DNA of 64,000 bases from Nonomuraea muscovyensis (GCF_014207745.1 NZ_JACHJB010000001.1:62001-126000); one strand, 5' to 3'. Numbered from the stretch's first letter, positions 26,044-36,671 are shown. Numbers and translations are program-made. The notes: a model not told the origin generated them from the letters alone.

Positions 26044-27288
26044 TCAGAACGCGAACGCCTGGCTGCGCACGCTGTTGTCGAAGTTGGACAGCAACAGCTC
26101 CGGCTCACCGACCGACCGGATGCCGGGCAGCCTGGTCAGCAGCTCGCGGAACATCGTGCGCAGCTCCTGCCTGGCCAGGTTGGCGCCCAGGCAGAAGTGC
26201 GGTCCGGGCCCGCCGAAGCCGACGTGCGGCTTGGCGTCGCGGGTGATGTCGAACGTGTCGGGGTCGGGGAAGACGCTCTCGTCACGGTTGGCGGAGCCGT
26301 AGAACAGCACGACCTTGTCGCCCTTCTTCAGCTCCAGGCCGCGCAGCGAGTAGTCCTCGGTCACCGTGCGCCTGAACTGGATGATGGGCGAGACGTAGCG
26401 GACCATCTCCTCGATGGCGCCGTTGATGTGGCCGTCGAAGTCGCTCGTCAGCAGCTCGCGCTGCGCCGGGTTGTCGGTGAGCAGCTTGATGCCGTGGGCC
26501 ATCGTGTTGCGGGCGGTCTCGTTGCCGGCCACGAGCAGCAGCGCGAAGAACGAGCCCAGCTCCTTGTCGGTCAGCTTCTCGCCGTCGGGGTTGGCGGTGA
26601 CCAGCAGCGAGATGAGGTCGCCGGCCGGGGCCGCGGCACGCTCGTGGCCGAGCCTGATGACCATGCGCTGCAGCGCCAGCAGGGCCAGCATGTTCTGGCC
26701 GGCGAGCTGGACGCTGCGGGCCAGGCTCGGGCGGAGGCCGGTGTAGGCGGTGGAGACGTCGACGTGCTGGTGGACCTTGGCGCGCAGCTCCTGCGGGATG
26801 TCGAGCATGTCGCAGATGACGTGGATGGGCAGCCGGGCGGCCACCTGGTCGACGAAGTCGCGCGGGCCGTCCCTGACGACGTCGTCGACGATGCGCGTGC
26901 AGGCCGCCTCGATGTCGCTCTGCAGCCCGGTCAGCATGCGGGGGCTGAACGAGCGGGTGACGATGCGGCGCAGCCGGGCGTGGCGGGGGTCGTCCATGTT
27001 GACCAGCGACTCGCCGAAGACCTGCTTGACCCAGCCCGGCGGCTCGGGGTTGGTGACGGCGGGCTCGCTGGAGAACACCTTGGCGTTGCGGCTCGCCTCC
27101 ACCACGTCGGCGTGGCGGACGAGGGCGTGGAAGCCCTTGCCGGAGCGCAGGAGCGGCACCTTCTTCTCGGGGAAGAACACCGGGTGCTCCAGCTGCCGGA
27201 GCCGGGCGAACGCCTCGTGTCGTTCTTTGAGCGGCTTGCGCCAGAAGTCCAGGTCGGCGAGATCGATGTCCGCGAGATCGATGTCCAC
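26044..27288 (-). CDS. Cytochrome P450 (CYP124/125/142-like)
   Basis: 414 residues. The heme-thiolate loop is FGGPGPHFCLG with Cys366; the I-helix has the LLVAGNETARN variant that I associate with the actinobacterial sterol and methyl-branched-lipid hydroxylases rather than the common AGxDT. Also visible are MDDPRHARLRRIVTRSFSPR and the RDESVFPDPDTFD meander. It hydroxylates a hydrophobic substrate using an external ferredoxin, not encoded here. GTG 27288 is chosen; an upstream frame extension has no ribosome site. The N-terminus carries a DIDLA duplication from a 15-bp tandem repeat. Confidence 0.92.
   Translation of the reverse strand: MDIDLADIDLADLDFWRKPLKERHEAFARLRQLEHPVFFPEKKVPLLRSGKGFHALVRHADVVEASRNAKVFSSEPAVTNPEPPGWVKQVFGESLVNMDDPRHARLRRIVTRSFSPRMLTGLQSDIEAACTRIVDDVVRDGPRDFVDQVAARLPIHVICDMLDIPQELRAKVHQHVDVSTAYTGLRPSLARSVQLAGQNMLALLALQRMVIRLGHERAAAPAGDLISLLVTANPDGEKLTDKELGSFFALLLVAGNETARNTMAHGIKLLTDNPAQRELLTSDFDGHINGAIEEMVRYVSPIIQFRRTVTEDYSLRGLELKKGDKVVLFYGSANRDESVFPDPDTFDITRDAKPHVGFGGPGPHFCLGANLARQELRTMFRELLTRLPGIRSVGEPELLLSNFDNSVRSQAFAF
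27257..27286. repeat. 15-bp perfect tandem duplication at the P450 start
   Basis: GCGAGATCGATGTCC occurs twice in a row (27257-27271 and 27272-27286), encoding the repeated ADIDL at the very N-terminus and reaching the start codon. Confidence 0.85.
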
Positions 27289-27429
27289 GGGCCTATCCTG
27301 GCACGTTCCCGCCTCGGTCCCGCCACGGATCCCCGTCCCCGCCGCCCTTCCCGCCGTCGCCACCCTCCTGGCGGGACGCGGGGCGGCCGATGTGCATCAG
27401 GACCTCGGGGTGCGTTCGCGGGCCGTTCA

Positions 27430-27448
27430 GGCCGGGTTTCACCCGGCC
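27430..27448 (+). promoter_or_regulatory. Leader hairpin/operator before the FG-GAP gene
   Basis: GGCCGGGT-TTC-ACCCGGCC, perfect 8-bp arms, ending 16 bp before the ATG and just before its GGAGG ribosome site. It could act as an operator or as a 5' mRNA hairpin. Confidence 0.4.
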
Positions 27449-27464
27449 GGACATCACTGGAGGC

Positions 27465-28877
27465 ATGAAAGCACTGCTCGCCGCCTGCCTGGTGCTCCCC
27501 CTGGCCTCCGGTACGGCACACGCCGCCGCGCGGGCGTGCGGCGGCTCCCCTGCCGACTTCGACGGCGACGGCCGCCCCGACCTGGTCGTGGCCGCCCCGT
27601 ACGACGACCGGCGGGCCGGCTCGGTGACCGTGCTGTACGGGGACGGCCGGACGGTCAAGCTCGTCCAGGAGCGGCCGGAGCCGGGAGACGCGTTCGGGTC
27701 GGCGCTGGCCGTGGGCGAGTTCGACGGCGACGGGTGCGCCGACCTGGCCGTCGGCGTGTCGGAGGAGTTCGCCGGCGAGCGCGTGCCCGGCGCCGACGGC
27801 AACGGCGCGGTCGAGCTGTTCCACGGTTCGCCGGAGGGGCTGCGGCCGAGGGGGCGGCTCACGCCGGCCAGGCCGTCGAGCGACCGGTTCGGCGCCGCGC
27901 TGGCGGCGGGCGACCTGGACGGCGACGGCCGGGACGAGCTGGCCGTGGGCGCGCCGACGAGGGGCCGGGGCGGGGCGGTCGTCGTCCACTGGATGAAGGG
28001 CCGCGACCGGCTGGAGATCACGCAGCGGACGCGCTGGGTCCGGCAGGCGGCGAACGTCACCGACCAGTGGGGCGCGGCGCTGGCGATGGGCGACTTCGAC
28101 GGCGACGGCCGGGACGAGCTGGCCGTGGGGGCGCCCGCCGACACCGTGACCCACGACGGCCAGGGCTCGGTCACCGTGCTCGACCCGGCGCGGCGGCGGG
28201 CGCTGATGCTCACGCAGAGCAGCCCCGGCGTCAAGGGGTCGGCGGAGAAGTGGGACGCGTTCGGCGCGGCGCTGACCACGGGCGACTTCGACGCCGACGG
28301 ACGCGACGACCTGGCCGTCGGGGTGCCGGGCGAGGGGCTGAGCGCCCGGCAGCGGGCGATGGACTACGGCGACGGGGCGGTCCATGTGGTGTACGGGGGG
28401 CGTGCCGGGTTGCGGGGGGCGCGCACCGAGATGTGGACGCAGCGGCTGCTCAAGGGCGAGCCGCGCTACTACGACCGGTTCGGGGCGGCGCTGGCGGCCG
28501 GCGACTTCAACGGCGACGGGGACGACGAGCTGGCGGTCGGCGTGCCGGGTGAGAACGCGGTCCAGGTGCTGGCCGCGGGGCGCGCCGGAGGGCTGACCAG
28601 GCGGGGCGACGTGGTGGTCAAGGGACGCGGCTGGGTGCCGGCCGTGCTGCCCGGCGGGCGGGCTCAGGCATTCGGGCCGGCTTCGGGCAAGGCGTCGGCG
28701 CGGGCGGCCGGGAAGGCGTCCGGGCCGGTGGACGGGCTGGTGGTGGCGGATCCCGGCAAGGGCACGGTGTCGTACGTGCCGGGGGTGCGCAGGCCCGGCC
28801 CGTACGCGGGGCCGCGTCCGGGCGCGGCCCGGCGGTTGGGCACGGGGTCCGGCCTGTACGGCTACGCCCTCGGCTGA
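27465..28877 (+). CDS. Secreted FG-GAP (integrin alpha-like) beta-propeller protein
   Basis: 470 residues. A signal peptide ends around AHAAA. At least six FG-GAP repeats follow, each with the calcium loop D-x-D-G-D-G-x-x-(D/E)-L and a closing AVG(A/V)P: DFDGDGRPDL, EFDGDGCADL, DLDGDGRDEL, DFDGDGRDEL, DFDADGRDDL, DFNGDGDDEL. These should form a calcium-stabilised extracellular propeller. The C-terminal ~90 residues lack repeats. No catalytic domain is visible, so binding or adhesion is the likely role. It diverges from the P450 gene, and its 3' end overlaps the convergent histidine kinase gene by 16 bp. Confidence 0.88.
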   Translation: MKALLAACLVLPLASGTAHAAARACGGSPADFDGDGRPDLVVAAPYDDRRAGSVTVLYGDGRTVKLVQERPEPGDAFGSALAVGEFDGDGCADLAVGVSEEFAGERVPGADGNGAVELFHGSPEGLRPRGRLTPARPSSDRFGAALAAGDLDGDGRDELAVGAPTRGRGGAVVVHWMKGRDRLEITQRTRWVRQAANVTDQWGAALAMGDFDGDGRDELAVGAPADTVTHDGQGSVTVLDPARRRALMLTQSSPGVKGSAEKWDAFGAALTTGDFDADGRDDLAVGVPGEGLSARQRAMDYGDGAVHVVYGGRAGLRGARTEMWTQRLLKGEPRYYDRFGAALAAGDFNGDGDDELAVGVPGENAVQVLAAGRAGGLTRRGDVVVKGRGWVPAVLPGGRAQAFGPASGKASARAAGKASGPVDGLVVADPGKGTVSYVPGVRRPGPYAGPRPGAARRLGTGSGLYGYALG

Positions 28878-30409
28878 CCCGCCCCACCGGCGCCGGTACC
28901 CGCGTGGCCCGGTTGCTCGTGGCCGGATGGTTCGTGGCCGGGTGGGACGGCGGGGAGGGTGACGCGGAAGATCGCGCCCCCGCCCGGGCGGCCGGTGGCG
29001 GTGATGGTGCCGCCGTGCGCCTCCACCAGCGTGGCCGCGATCGCCAGGCCGAGCCCCGACCCGCCGGCGCCCCGCGCCGGATCCGCCCGGTAGAAGCGCT
29101 CGAACACCCGCTCCGCCACCCCCGGCGGGAACCCGGGCCCCTCGTCGGCCACCTCAACCTCGACCCGGTCCCCGCGCACGCCGACGGTCACCCGGAACGG
29201 CGTGCCGGGCGGGGTGTGGGTGAGCGCGTTGGTCACGAGGTTGCCCAGCACCTGCCCCAGCCGGGGCTCGTCGCCGGTGACGAGCACCGGCCCGTCTCCC
29301 CCGCCGCGCCGCACCAGCTCGATCCGCCGGTCGGGGGCGAGCATCTGGGCGTCGATCACGGTGGTGGCCGCGAGGCTGAGGATGTCGACGGTGTCCCGGT
29401 CGAGGGCGCGCCGCTGGTCGAGCCGGGCCAGCAGCAGCATGTCCTCGACGAGCAGCCCCATCCGGGTGGCCTGCCCCTCGATGCGTTCCATCAGCGTGGC
29501 CGTCTGCAGGGGGTCGCCGTCCTCGTCGAGCCGGTACAGCTCGGCGAACCCCCTGATGGAGGTGAGCGGGGTGCGCAGCTCGTGCGAGGCGTCGGCCATG
29601 AACCTGCGCATCAGTTCAGCCGACCGCTGGGCCGCGGCGGCCGACTCGCGGGCCGCCTCGGCCGCGGCCTCGCGCTCGCGCACCGCGAGCTCGATCCGGC
29701 CCAGCATGCCGTTCAGGGCGCGGCCGAGTTTGCCGATCTCGGTGGTGCCGGCCCACAGCGGCACCCGCCGCGACAGGTCGCCGCCGGCGATGTCGCGGGC
29801 GGTCAGCGCGATCTCGCGGAGGGGGCGCAGGCTGCGCCGTACGAGCCAGTGGCAGGCGACGCCGAGCACGACCAGCGTGCCACCGCCGCCCACGGCCACG
29901 ATGAGCACGAGCTGCGAGAGCGTGGCGTCCACCTCGCCGAGGTTGACCGCGACGACGCGGGTGTCGCCGGCGCGGGTCGGCACCGCGACGACCCGCCACG
30001 CCGGTCCGTCGGCGGGGATCGACTCCACGGTGAAGGGCCGGCCGTGGCGTCGGGCCACCTCGGCGGCGGTGAGCCGCGGCAGGTCGGGCCGGTAGGCGTC
30101 GGTGGACTCCGAGAGGGTCCTGATCGGCGTGCCGCCGGCGTCGAGCAGCACCCCGTGGAACAGGCCGAAGAAGCGGTGCCCGGGCCCCGGGTCGGGCGGG
30201 GGCGGGGCGACCCTGCCGCGCCAGAGCACGCCTGCCGCGTGGAGCTGCTGGTCGGCCCGTTCGATGAGGTAGCCGCGCAGCAGTTGCACCGCGAACAGGC
30301 CGGTCAGCGTGATGGCGAGGGTGACCATGAGGAGGGTGGCCGACACCAGGCGCAGCCAGAGCGGGGTACGCGCGAGCCGCCGGCGCGCTCCGCGCACGAG
30401 CCGCGTCAT
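28862..30409 (-). CDS. Sensor histidine kinase (OmpR-system partner)
   Basis: 515 residues. TM1 is near residues 15-40, an extracytoplasmic sensor of ~130 residues follows, then TM2 and HAMP. HisKA has the phospho-acceptor His276 (DASHELRTPL), and HATPase_c has the N-box VTNALTH and the G-boxes DEGPGFPP and GGSGLGLAIA. The start ATG at 30409 overlaps the response regulator stop (ATGA). It is the last gene of the efflux operon. By layout it probably senses an envelope stress or a transported compound and controls the operon. Confidence 0.92.
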   Translation of the reverse strand: MTRLVRGARRRLARTPLWLRLVSATLLMVTLAITLTGLFAVQLLRGYLIERADQQLHAAGVLWRGRVAPPPPDPGPGHRFFGLFHGVLLDAGGTPIRTLSESTDAYRPDLPRLTAAEVARRHGRPFTVESIPADGPAWRVVAVPTRAGDTRVVAVNLGEVDATLSQLVLIVAVGGGGTLVVLGVACHWLVRRSLRPLREIALTARDIAGGDLSRRVPLWAGTTEIGKLGRALNGMLGRIELAVREREAAAEAARESAAAAQRSAELMRRFMADASHELRTPLTSIRGFAELYRLDEDGDPLQTATLMERIEGQATRMGLLVEDMLLLARLDQRRALDRDTVDILSLAATTVIDAQMLAPDRRIELVRRGGGDGPVLVTGDEPRLGQVLGNLVTNALTHTPPGTPFRVTVGVRGDRVEVEVADEGPGFPPGVAERVFERFYRADPARGAGGSGLGLAIAATLVEAHGGTITATGRPGGGAIFRVTLPAVPPGHEPSGHEQPGHAGTGAGGAGQPRA

Positions 30410-31098
30410 TCCTTGGGCGGGCGCAGGATGTAGCCGACTCCGCGCAGGGTGTGCAGGTATCTCCGGTCCTCCGTGTCGATCTTGCGCCTCAGGTAGGAGA
30501 CGTACGACTCGACCAGGCCGACGTCGGTGCGCCAGTCGCCGTTCCAGACGTGGTCGAGGATCTGCCGCTTGGACAGCACCCGGCCCGTGTTGACCATGAA
30601 GTACTGCAGCAGCCTGAACTCGGTCGGCGACAGCCGCACCGAGACCCCGCCCCGCCACACCTCGCGGGTCTCCATGTGGAGCTCCAGGTCGCCCGCGTGG
30701 AGCCGGTCGGGCGGCGGCGGGCCGGACCGTGTCCTGCGCAGCACCGCCCTGATCCTGGCGATGACCTCCTCCAGGCTGAACGGCTTGGTCACGTAGTCGG
30801 CGCCGAGCGCCAGCCCGGCGATCCGGTCCTCCGGCGCGTCCTTGGCGGTGACGAACAGCACCGGCACCCGGCGCCCTCGGGACGACAGCCGGCCGGCGAC
30901 GGTCAGCCCGTCGAGGTCCGGCAGCATCACGTCGAGCATCACCAGGTCGGGCGAGCTCTCCTCGGCCACCCGCAGCGCGCCGAGCCCGTCGGCGGCGGTC
31001 AGCACCTCGAACCCGGCCATCCGCAGGCTCGCCGAGAACAGCTCCCTGATGTTGGGCTCGTCGTCGACGACCAGGAGTCTGGCCTCCGGCTCGGTCAT
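30406..31098 (-). CDS. OmpR-family response regulator
   Basis: 230 residues. Receiver domain (LLVVDDEPNI, phospho-acceptor Asp56 in VMLDVMLPDL, conserved Lys in VTKPFSLEE), then a winged-helix DNA-binding domain (LSPTEFRLLQYFMVNTGRVLSK and VESYVSYLRRKID). Coupled by 4-nt overlaps to the genes on both sides, so it is co-translated with its kinase and the transporter genes. Confidence 0.93.
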   Translation of the reverse strand: MTEPEARLLVVDDEPNIRELFSASLRMAGFEVLTAADGLGALRVAEESSPDLVMLDVMLPDLDGLTVAGRLSSRGRRVPVLFVTAKDAPEDRIAGLALGADYVTKPFSLEEVIARIRAVLRRTRSGPPPPDRLHAGDLELHMETREVWRGGVSVRLSPTEFRLLQYFMVNTGRVLSKRQILDHVWNGDWRTDVGLVESYVSYLRRKIDTEDRRYLHTLRGVGYILRPPKE

Positions 31099-31631
31099 CG
31101 GCCGCCGCCTCCCTGGGTGATCGAGACGGCCGACACCGAGCCGTCGTCGGACCGTTCGCCGCGCACGACGACGGTGGCGCCCGCCTTGAGGTCGGACACC
31201 TTGCCGGGCGCGGCGATCTGGACCGCGGTCGTGCCCGTGGTGGTGACGGTGACGGTGGAGCCGTCCATGGCCTTCAGGTATACCGTGTCGCCCTCGACCT
31301 TCTCGACGGTGCCCGTGGTGCCGCCGGCGCCGCCTGGCCGCTGCCCGGTGCCGGGCTGCCACTCCGTCCCCGCCCGCGGCCGGTCCATACCCGGCTGCTG
31401 TCCGCCGGGCTGCTGTCCGTACCCCTGGGGCTGGCGCACGCGGCCGGCGGTGGCCGGGGCGCTCTGCCCGGTGCCGAACGTCTGCTGCGCCTGGATGCCG
31501 ATCAGCACGCCGGCCACCAGCACCACGCCGGCGGCCAGGGCGAGCGTCAGCCTCGACGGACCCGGCCCCGGGCGGGCGTCCGGGTCCCCCTGCGGGTCGT
31601 CGTGGTGCGGCGAGGCGTCAGGGCCGGCCAT
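31095..31631 (-). CDS. Membrane-anchored DUF5666-like protein
   Basis: 178 residues: a short cytoplasmic N-terminus rich in Asp/Pro, one membrane anchor (LTLALAAGVVLVAGVLIG), a Gln/Gly/Pro-rich linker, and a C-terminal ~70-residue beta domain (GTVEKVEGDTVYLKAMDGS, VSDLKAGATVVVRGE) like the DUF5666 OB-type fold. Location outside the membrane is inferred. It lies between the transporter permease and the two-component genes in one operon and could be an accessory to the efflux pump or its sensor. Function unknown. Confidence 0.75.
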   Translation of the reverse strand: MAGPDASPHHDDPQGDPDARPGPGPSRLTLALAAGVVLVAGVLIGIQAQQTFGTGQSAPATAGRVRQPQGYGQQPGGQQPGMDRPRAGTEWQPGTGQRPGGAGGTTGTVEKVEGDTVYLKAMDGSTVTVTTTGTTAVQIAAPGKVSDLKAGATVVVRGERSDDGSVSAVSITQGGGGR

Positions 31632-31653
31632 GTCGGTCTCTCCTTCGGATGGG

Positions 31654-32891
31654 TCACTCGTGGCGCAGGGCCTGGATGGGCCGGAGCCTGGCGGCCCGGT
31701 TGGCGGGGTAGCCGCCGAAGAACAGCCCGATGCCGGCCGACACGCCCAGTGCCAGGGCGACCGACGACGGCACGAGCACCGGCTGGATCCCGGCGATGGT
31801 GAAGCGGGTTCCGACGAACGCCACCAGCACCCCGATGAGCCCGCCGGCCAGGCTGAGCAGCGTGGCCTCCGTCAGGAACTGGCCGAGGACGGCGCTCCGG
31901 GGCGCGCCGATGGCCTTGCGGATGCCGATCTCCCTGGTCCGCTCCGTCACGGTCACGAGCATGATGTTGGTGATGCCGATGCCGCCGACCAGCAGGGAGA
32001 TGGCGGCGACGGCGGCGAGCAGCACGGTGAAGGTGCCGGTCGCCGCGCTCACGGTCTCCTGCAGGGCGGCCTGGTTGAGCACGCGGTAGTCGGCAGCCGC
32101 GCCGGCGGCGATGCCGTGCCGCTGGTCCAGGATGGCCTGGACCTCGGCCTGCGCCCGGCCGGTGGTCTGCGCGCCGGTGGCCTGGACGACGATCGAGCCG
32201 AGCGAGCCGAAGCCGGTCAGGCTCTGCTGGACCGCCGGCAGCGGCGCGACGGCGATGTCGTCGGCGTCCTGCATGCCGGTGGAGCCGCTCTCCTTCAGCA
32301 CGCCGACGACGGTGAACGGCACGCCGGAGACGGTGATCTGCTCGCCGACGGGGTCGCGGTCGCCGAACAGCGCCTCGGCCACGGTCCGCCCGATCACCAC
32401 GACCTTGCGCGCGGCCAGCACGTCGTCGCCGAAGAAGTACGTGCCCTGCGCGACGGGCCGGTTCATGGCCTCGAAGTAGCCGGGGTGGGTGCCGACGAGC
32501 TGGGAGACCTGGTGGGCGGCGGCCCCGTGGGCGGCGGTGGCGGACGGGGCCGTGACGACGGGCGAGACGGACCTGACGGAGGGGGCCAGGTTCCGGTCGG
32601 TGAGGGCCTCGGCGTCGGCCAGGGTGAGCTGCCTGGCCTGGGTACGCGGGCCGGTGCTCTGCCCGCCGCCCGGGGCGCGCTGGCCGCCGCCCGCGAAGGA
32701 CGGGGAGATCGTCAGGGTGTTGGCGCCCAGGCGCTGGATGTTCTGCTGGATGCTGCGGGAGGAGCCCTCTCCGACGGCGACGAGCATGATGACGGCCGCG
32801 ACGCCGATGAGGATGCCGAGCGTGGTGAGGCCGCTGCGGAGCTTGTTGGCCAGCAGGCCGCGCACCGCGAAGCGGAGGATCTCCAGCCCGT

Positions 32892-32895
<4 letters not shown>
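31654..32895 (-). CDS. MacB-type ABC permease (FtsX/MacB_PCD fold)
   Basis: 413 residues. One N-terminal membrane helix (LRSGLTTLGILIGVAAVIMLVAVG), a ~200-residue periplasmic core domain, and three C-terminal helices with the FtsX-type segment VTERTREIGIRKAIGA. This is the mechanotransmission type of transporter that works with a MacB/LolD ATPase and an adaptor protein to move substrates on the outer face of the membrane. ATGA overlap with the ATPase gene. Confidence 0.93.
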
Positions 32896-33673
<778 letters not shown>

Positions 33674-33677
<4 letters not shown>

Positions 33678-34795
33678 CGGCCGCCTCCCGGTGCGCCGCC
33701 GAACTGCCTGCCGAGGCCGCCGCCGAGGCCGCCCTGCCGCTGGTCGCCGCCCGTGGTGGTGCCGGTGGGGGTGGGCGGCACGAGCAGGTCGCCTTCGGAG
33801 ACACCCGAGGTGATCTCGGTGAGCGAGGCGCTCCGGACGCCGATCCGGACCGGGGTTTCGACCTGGCGGCCGTCGATGAGGAGGGTGACCGTGCTCTGGC
33901 CGCCGCTGGTGGAGATCGCGGCGGAGGGGACGGTGACGACGTTCTCCGCCCGGCCGACGACGACCTGCACGGTGGCGGTCTGGCCGAGGCGCACCTGCTC
34001 CGGGACCTCGGCGAGGGAGATCGTCACCGGGTAGGTGACGACGTTGTCGCTGGTGGCGGCGACCGGCTCGATCTGGGAGACCTTGCCGGCGGCGGTGACG
34101 CCGGGCAACGCGTCGAAGGTGACGGTGGCCGCCTGGCCGAGCTTGAGCCTGCCGGCGTCGGCCTCGGTGAAGCCGCCCACGAGCCGGAGCCGGGCGGTGT
34201 CGGCCAGCTCCACGAACCCGGACGCGCCGGCCTGCCCGCTCTGCTGCCCACCCGAGGTCTGCGCCTGACCGCCGGAGGAACCGCCGGAGGAACCGCCGAC
34301 GCTGCCGTTGACCGCCGTGACCGTGCCGCCGAACGGGGCCCGCAGCACGGTGCCGTCGAGCGTGCGCTGCGCCTCGCGGTAGGCGTTGCGTGCCTTGACG
34401 TAGGCGGCGTACAGGCGGGCGGTCGAGGTGCCGTCCTCGACGGCGCTCCGGTACGTGGCGCCGGCGGCCGACAGGTTCTCCCGCGCGGCCGCGTCGTCGA
34501 GCGTGGCCAGGATCGCGCCCTTGCGCACCTCGTCCCCGGCCTTGACGTGGACCTGCTCGACGGTGCCGGTCGTGCCGAACGACAGCGCCCTGGTCCTGGC
34601 GCTCTCCACGGCTCCGGAGGCGGAGACGGACGCCGTCACGGTCCCCCGGGCGGCGGCCACGGTCCGCGGGACCACCTCGCCGGCCGCCCGGTCCGCGCCG
34701 AGCCGCGTATTGGCGAACACGGCACCGCCCAGCAGGAGCACCGCCAGGGCCCCGTTGGTGATCAGCGCTCTGCCGCGCCTCGTCGACACCTTCAC
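33674..34795 (-). CDS. Membrane fusion/adaptor protein (HlyD/RND type) of the MacB-like pump
   Basis: 373 residues. One N-terminal membrane anchor (LITNGALAVLLLGGAVFAN), then the two lipoyl half-motifs (VEQVHVKAGDEVRKGAILATLDD and LRAPFGGTVTAVNG), a short hairpin with a Gly/Ser-rich insert, and beta-barrel and membrane-proximal domains (KLGQAATVTFDALPGV, VPSAAIS). In Gram-positive bacteria such adaptors join the MacB-type permease outside the cell membrane. The start is set at GTG 34795 because it opens the anchor; the open frame upstream has shadow-like composition. First gene of the six-gene operon. Confidence 0.87.
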
Positions 34796-34943
34796 AGCCG
34801 GTGACCCTGGCACACCAGCCTGGCCCGGAGCCGGGAGCTTGCTGAACGTTCGCTGACAGCCGCCGTGCCGGGGCGCGGGTCCCAGCTGACTCTGAGCCCG
34901 TTCGCAGGCCGTTCCGGAGACCGGCGGGCCAGGATGGACGGCC

Positions 34944-36641
34944 ATGAGACCGACTTTCCGGCCGAGGGCGCTGACGCTGGGCGGGCTGGCGCTGTCCGTC
35001 CTGGTGGCGGGGTCCGGCCTGGCCTTCGTGCTGCGCGACGACGCTCCCTCCCCCGTCCAGGTACGGCTCGCGGCCGCGCGGCGGGGCGCGGTGACGGCGT
35101 CGGTGACGGCCGCGGGCAGCACGATCGAGGGGTCGCGGCGGGACCTGGGCTTCGGCGGCGCGGGGACGGTCACCAAGGTGTACGTGCGGGCCGGGGACAG
35201 GGTGCGCGCGGGGCAGGTGCTGGCCAGGATCGACGGCCGCGCGGCCCGGGAGGACCACGTCGCGGCGGCGGCGGACCTGGCGGCGGCCGAGGAGTCCCTG
35301 GAGTCGGCCTCCGCCGCCCCGGCGTCCTGCCCGCCCGCCACCCCGTCGAGCGGCGCGTCGCCAGGCGGTCAGGCCGCCGGCGCCGGCCAGCCGGCGACCT
35401 CGCGCCCGGCGGCCGCGAGCACCGGGCCGGCGCACGGGATCGCGGGCGGGGTGGTGGGCTCGGTGGCGGCGGGACGTCTGGCCGGGCCGGTGGCCGGGTC
35501 GCCGGTGTCCTCCCCGCTGGTGGCGCCGTCGGTGGCGCCGTCCGGGTCTCCCTCGGGGTACCCGTCGGCGGGAACCGCGACGCCGACGCCGACCGGGCTG
35601 GATCCCGGCCCCACGGCGACCGTCACAGCCACCGTGACCGTCACGGCCACCGCCACCGTGACGGTCACGGCTGGGCCGGGCGGGGCGCCGCCGTACGGGG
35701 AGGAGCCGCACGGCGGCGAGCCGTCCCCGACCGGCGGCCCCGCCCGTACGCCCGGCCGGGACACCGCGCACCCCGCCACCACGCCCCAGCCGACCACCGA
35801 GGCCACCTCCAAGCCCACCCCCAAGCCCACAGGCCGCCCCACGGGCGCGCCGACCGGGAAGCCGGCGACCACCGGGCGGCCGTCCGGCGGGCCCGGCGCC
35901 ACGGAGACCGGTGCGAGGGACACGGGCGCGCGGGACACCGGGGGGAGGGACACCGGCGCCTGCCGGAGCGCGAGCGGCGGCGGGCAGGGGGCGACCGAGG
36001 AACAGGCCGCGGCGGACGTCGAGCGGGCACGGGCCGCCCTGGAGCGGGCCGCCGACGCGGTGCGCGGCACCCGGATCGTGGCCCCCGCGGCGGGCACCGT
36101 GCTGGAGGTGGCGGGCGACGTGGGCGACGCCGCCGGGACGGGCGCCTTCGTCAGCCTCGGCGACCTGACCGAGCCCCAGGTGCGGGCCATGGTCACCGAG
36201 TCGGACGTGGGCCGGCTGGCGCTCGGCCAGCGGGCCCGGATCACCCTGGCCACCCGGCCGGGCGAGGAGCGCGCCGGCCGGATCATCGGCGTCGCGCCGA
36301 CCGCGGCGGTGTCCGGCCGGCTGGTCCGCTACGCCGTCACGCTCGCCTTCGACGAGCCGCCCGCCGGGCTGCTGGTGGGCCAGACGGCCTCGGTGACGGT
36401 GACCACGGACACCGCGCCGGACGCGGTCCACGTCCCGGTGCAGGCCGTGCGGAGCCGCGCGGACGGCGCCTCGGTGGTCACCGTGCGCTCCGGTGGGCGC
36501 GACACGGCGCGGGTGGTCAGCACCGGGGTGCGCAGCGACCGGTACGTGGAGATCACCTCGGGGCTGGCCGAGAGCGACCAGGTCGTGATGGCGGGCGCGG
36601 CCACCGGGGAGTTCCCGGACCCCGCGTGGCCGCGACGCTGA
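34944..36641 (+). CDS. Orphan adaptor (RND-type) with a long disordered insertion
   Basis: 565 residues. N-terminal anchor, first lipoyl half (GTVTKVYVRAGDRVRAGQVLARIDG), then about 250 residues of Pro/Thr/Ser/Gly-rich sequence at the position of the coiled-coil hairpin, then a short helical stretch (VERARAALERAADAVRGT), second lipoyl half (IVAPAAGTVLEVAGDVG) and the beta-barrel and proximal domains. The insertion includes alternating Thr/Val runs (TVTATATVTVTAG) and GARDT-type repeats from 15-bp units near 35915-35960. It diverges from the other adaptor gene and has no ATPase or permease of its own on this strand, so it may share the MacB-like pump. Close by, PhoD converges. Confidence 0.85.
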   Translation: MRPTFRPRALTLGGLALSVLVAGSGLAFVLRDDAPSPVQVRLAAARRGAVTASVTAAGSTIEGSRRDLGFGGAGTVTKVYVRAGDRVRAGQVLARIDGRAAREDHVAAAADLAAAEESLESASAAPASCPPATPSSGASPGGQAAGAGQPATSRPAAASTGPAHGIAGGVVGSVAAGRLAGPVAGSPVSSPLVAPSVAPSGSPSGYPSAGTATPTPTGLDPGPTATVTATVTVTATATVTVTAGPGGAPPYGEEPHGGEPSPTGGPARTPGRDTAHPATTPQPTTEATSKPTPKPTGRPTGAPTGKPATTGRPSGGPGATETGARDTGARDTGGRDTGACRSASGGGQGATEEQAAADVERARAALERAADAVRGTRIVAPAAGTVLEVAGDVGDAAGTGAFVSLGDLTEPQVRAMVTESDVGRLALGQRARITLATRPGEERAGRIIGVAPTAAVSGRLVRYAVTLAFDEPPAGLLVGQTASVTVTTDTAPDAVHVPVQAVRSRADGASVVTVRSGGRDTARVVSTGVRSDRYVEITSGLAESDQVVMAGAATGEFPDPAWPRR

Positions 36642-36671
36642 GCGAACCCGCAGCAGTCTCCCAGCGAACGG

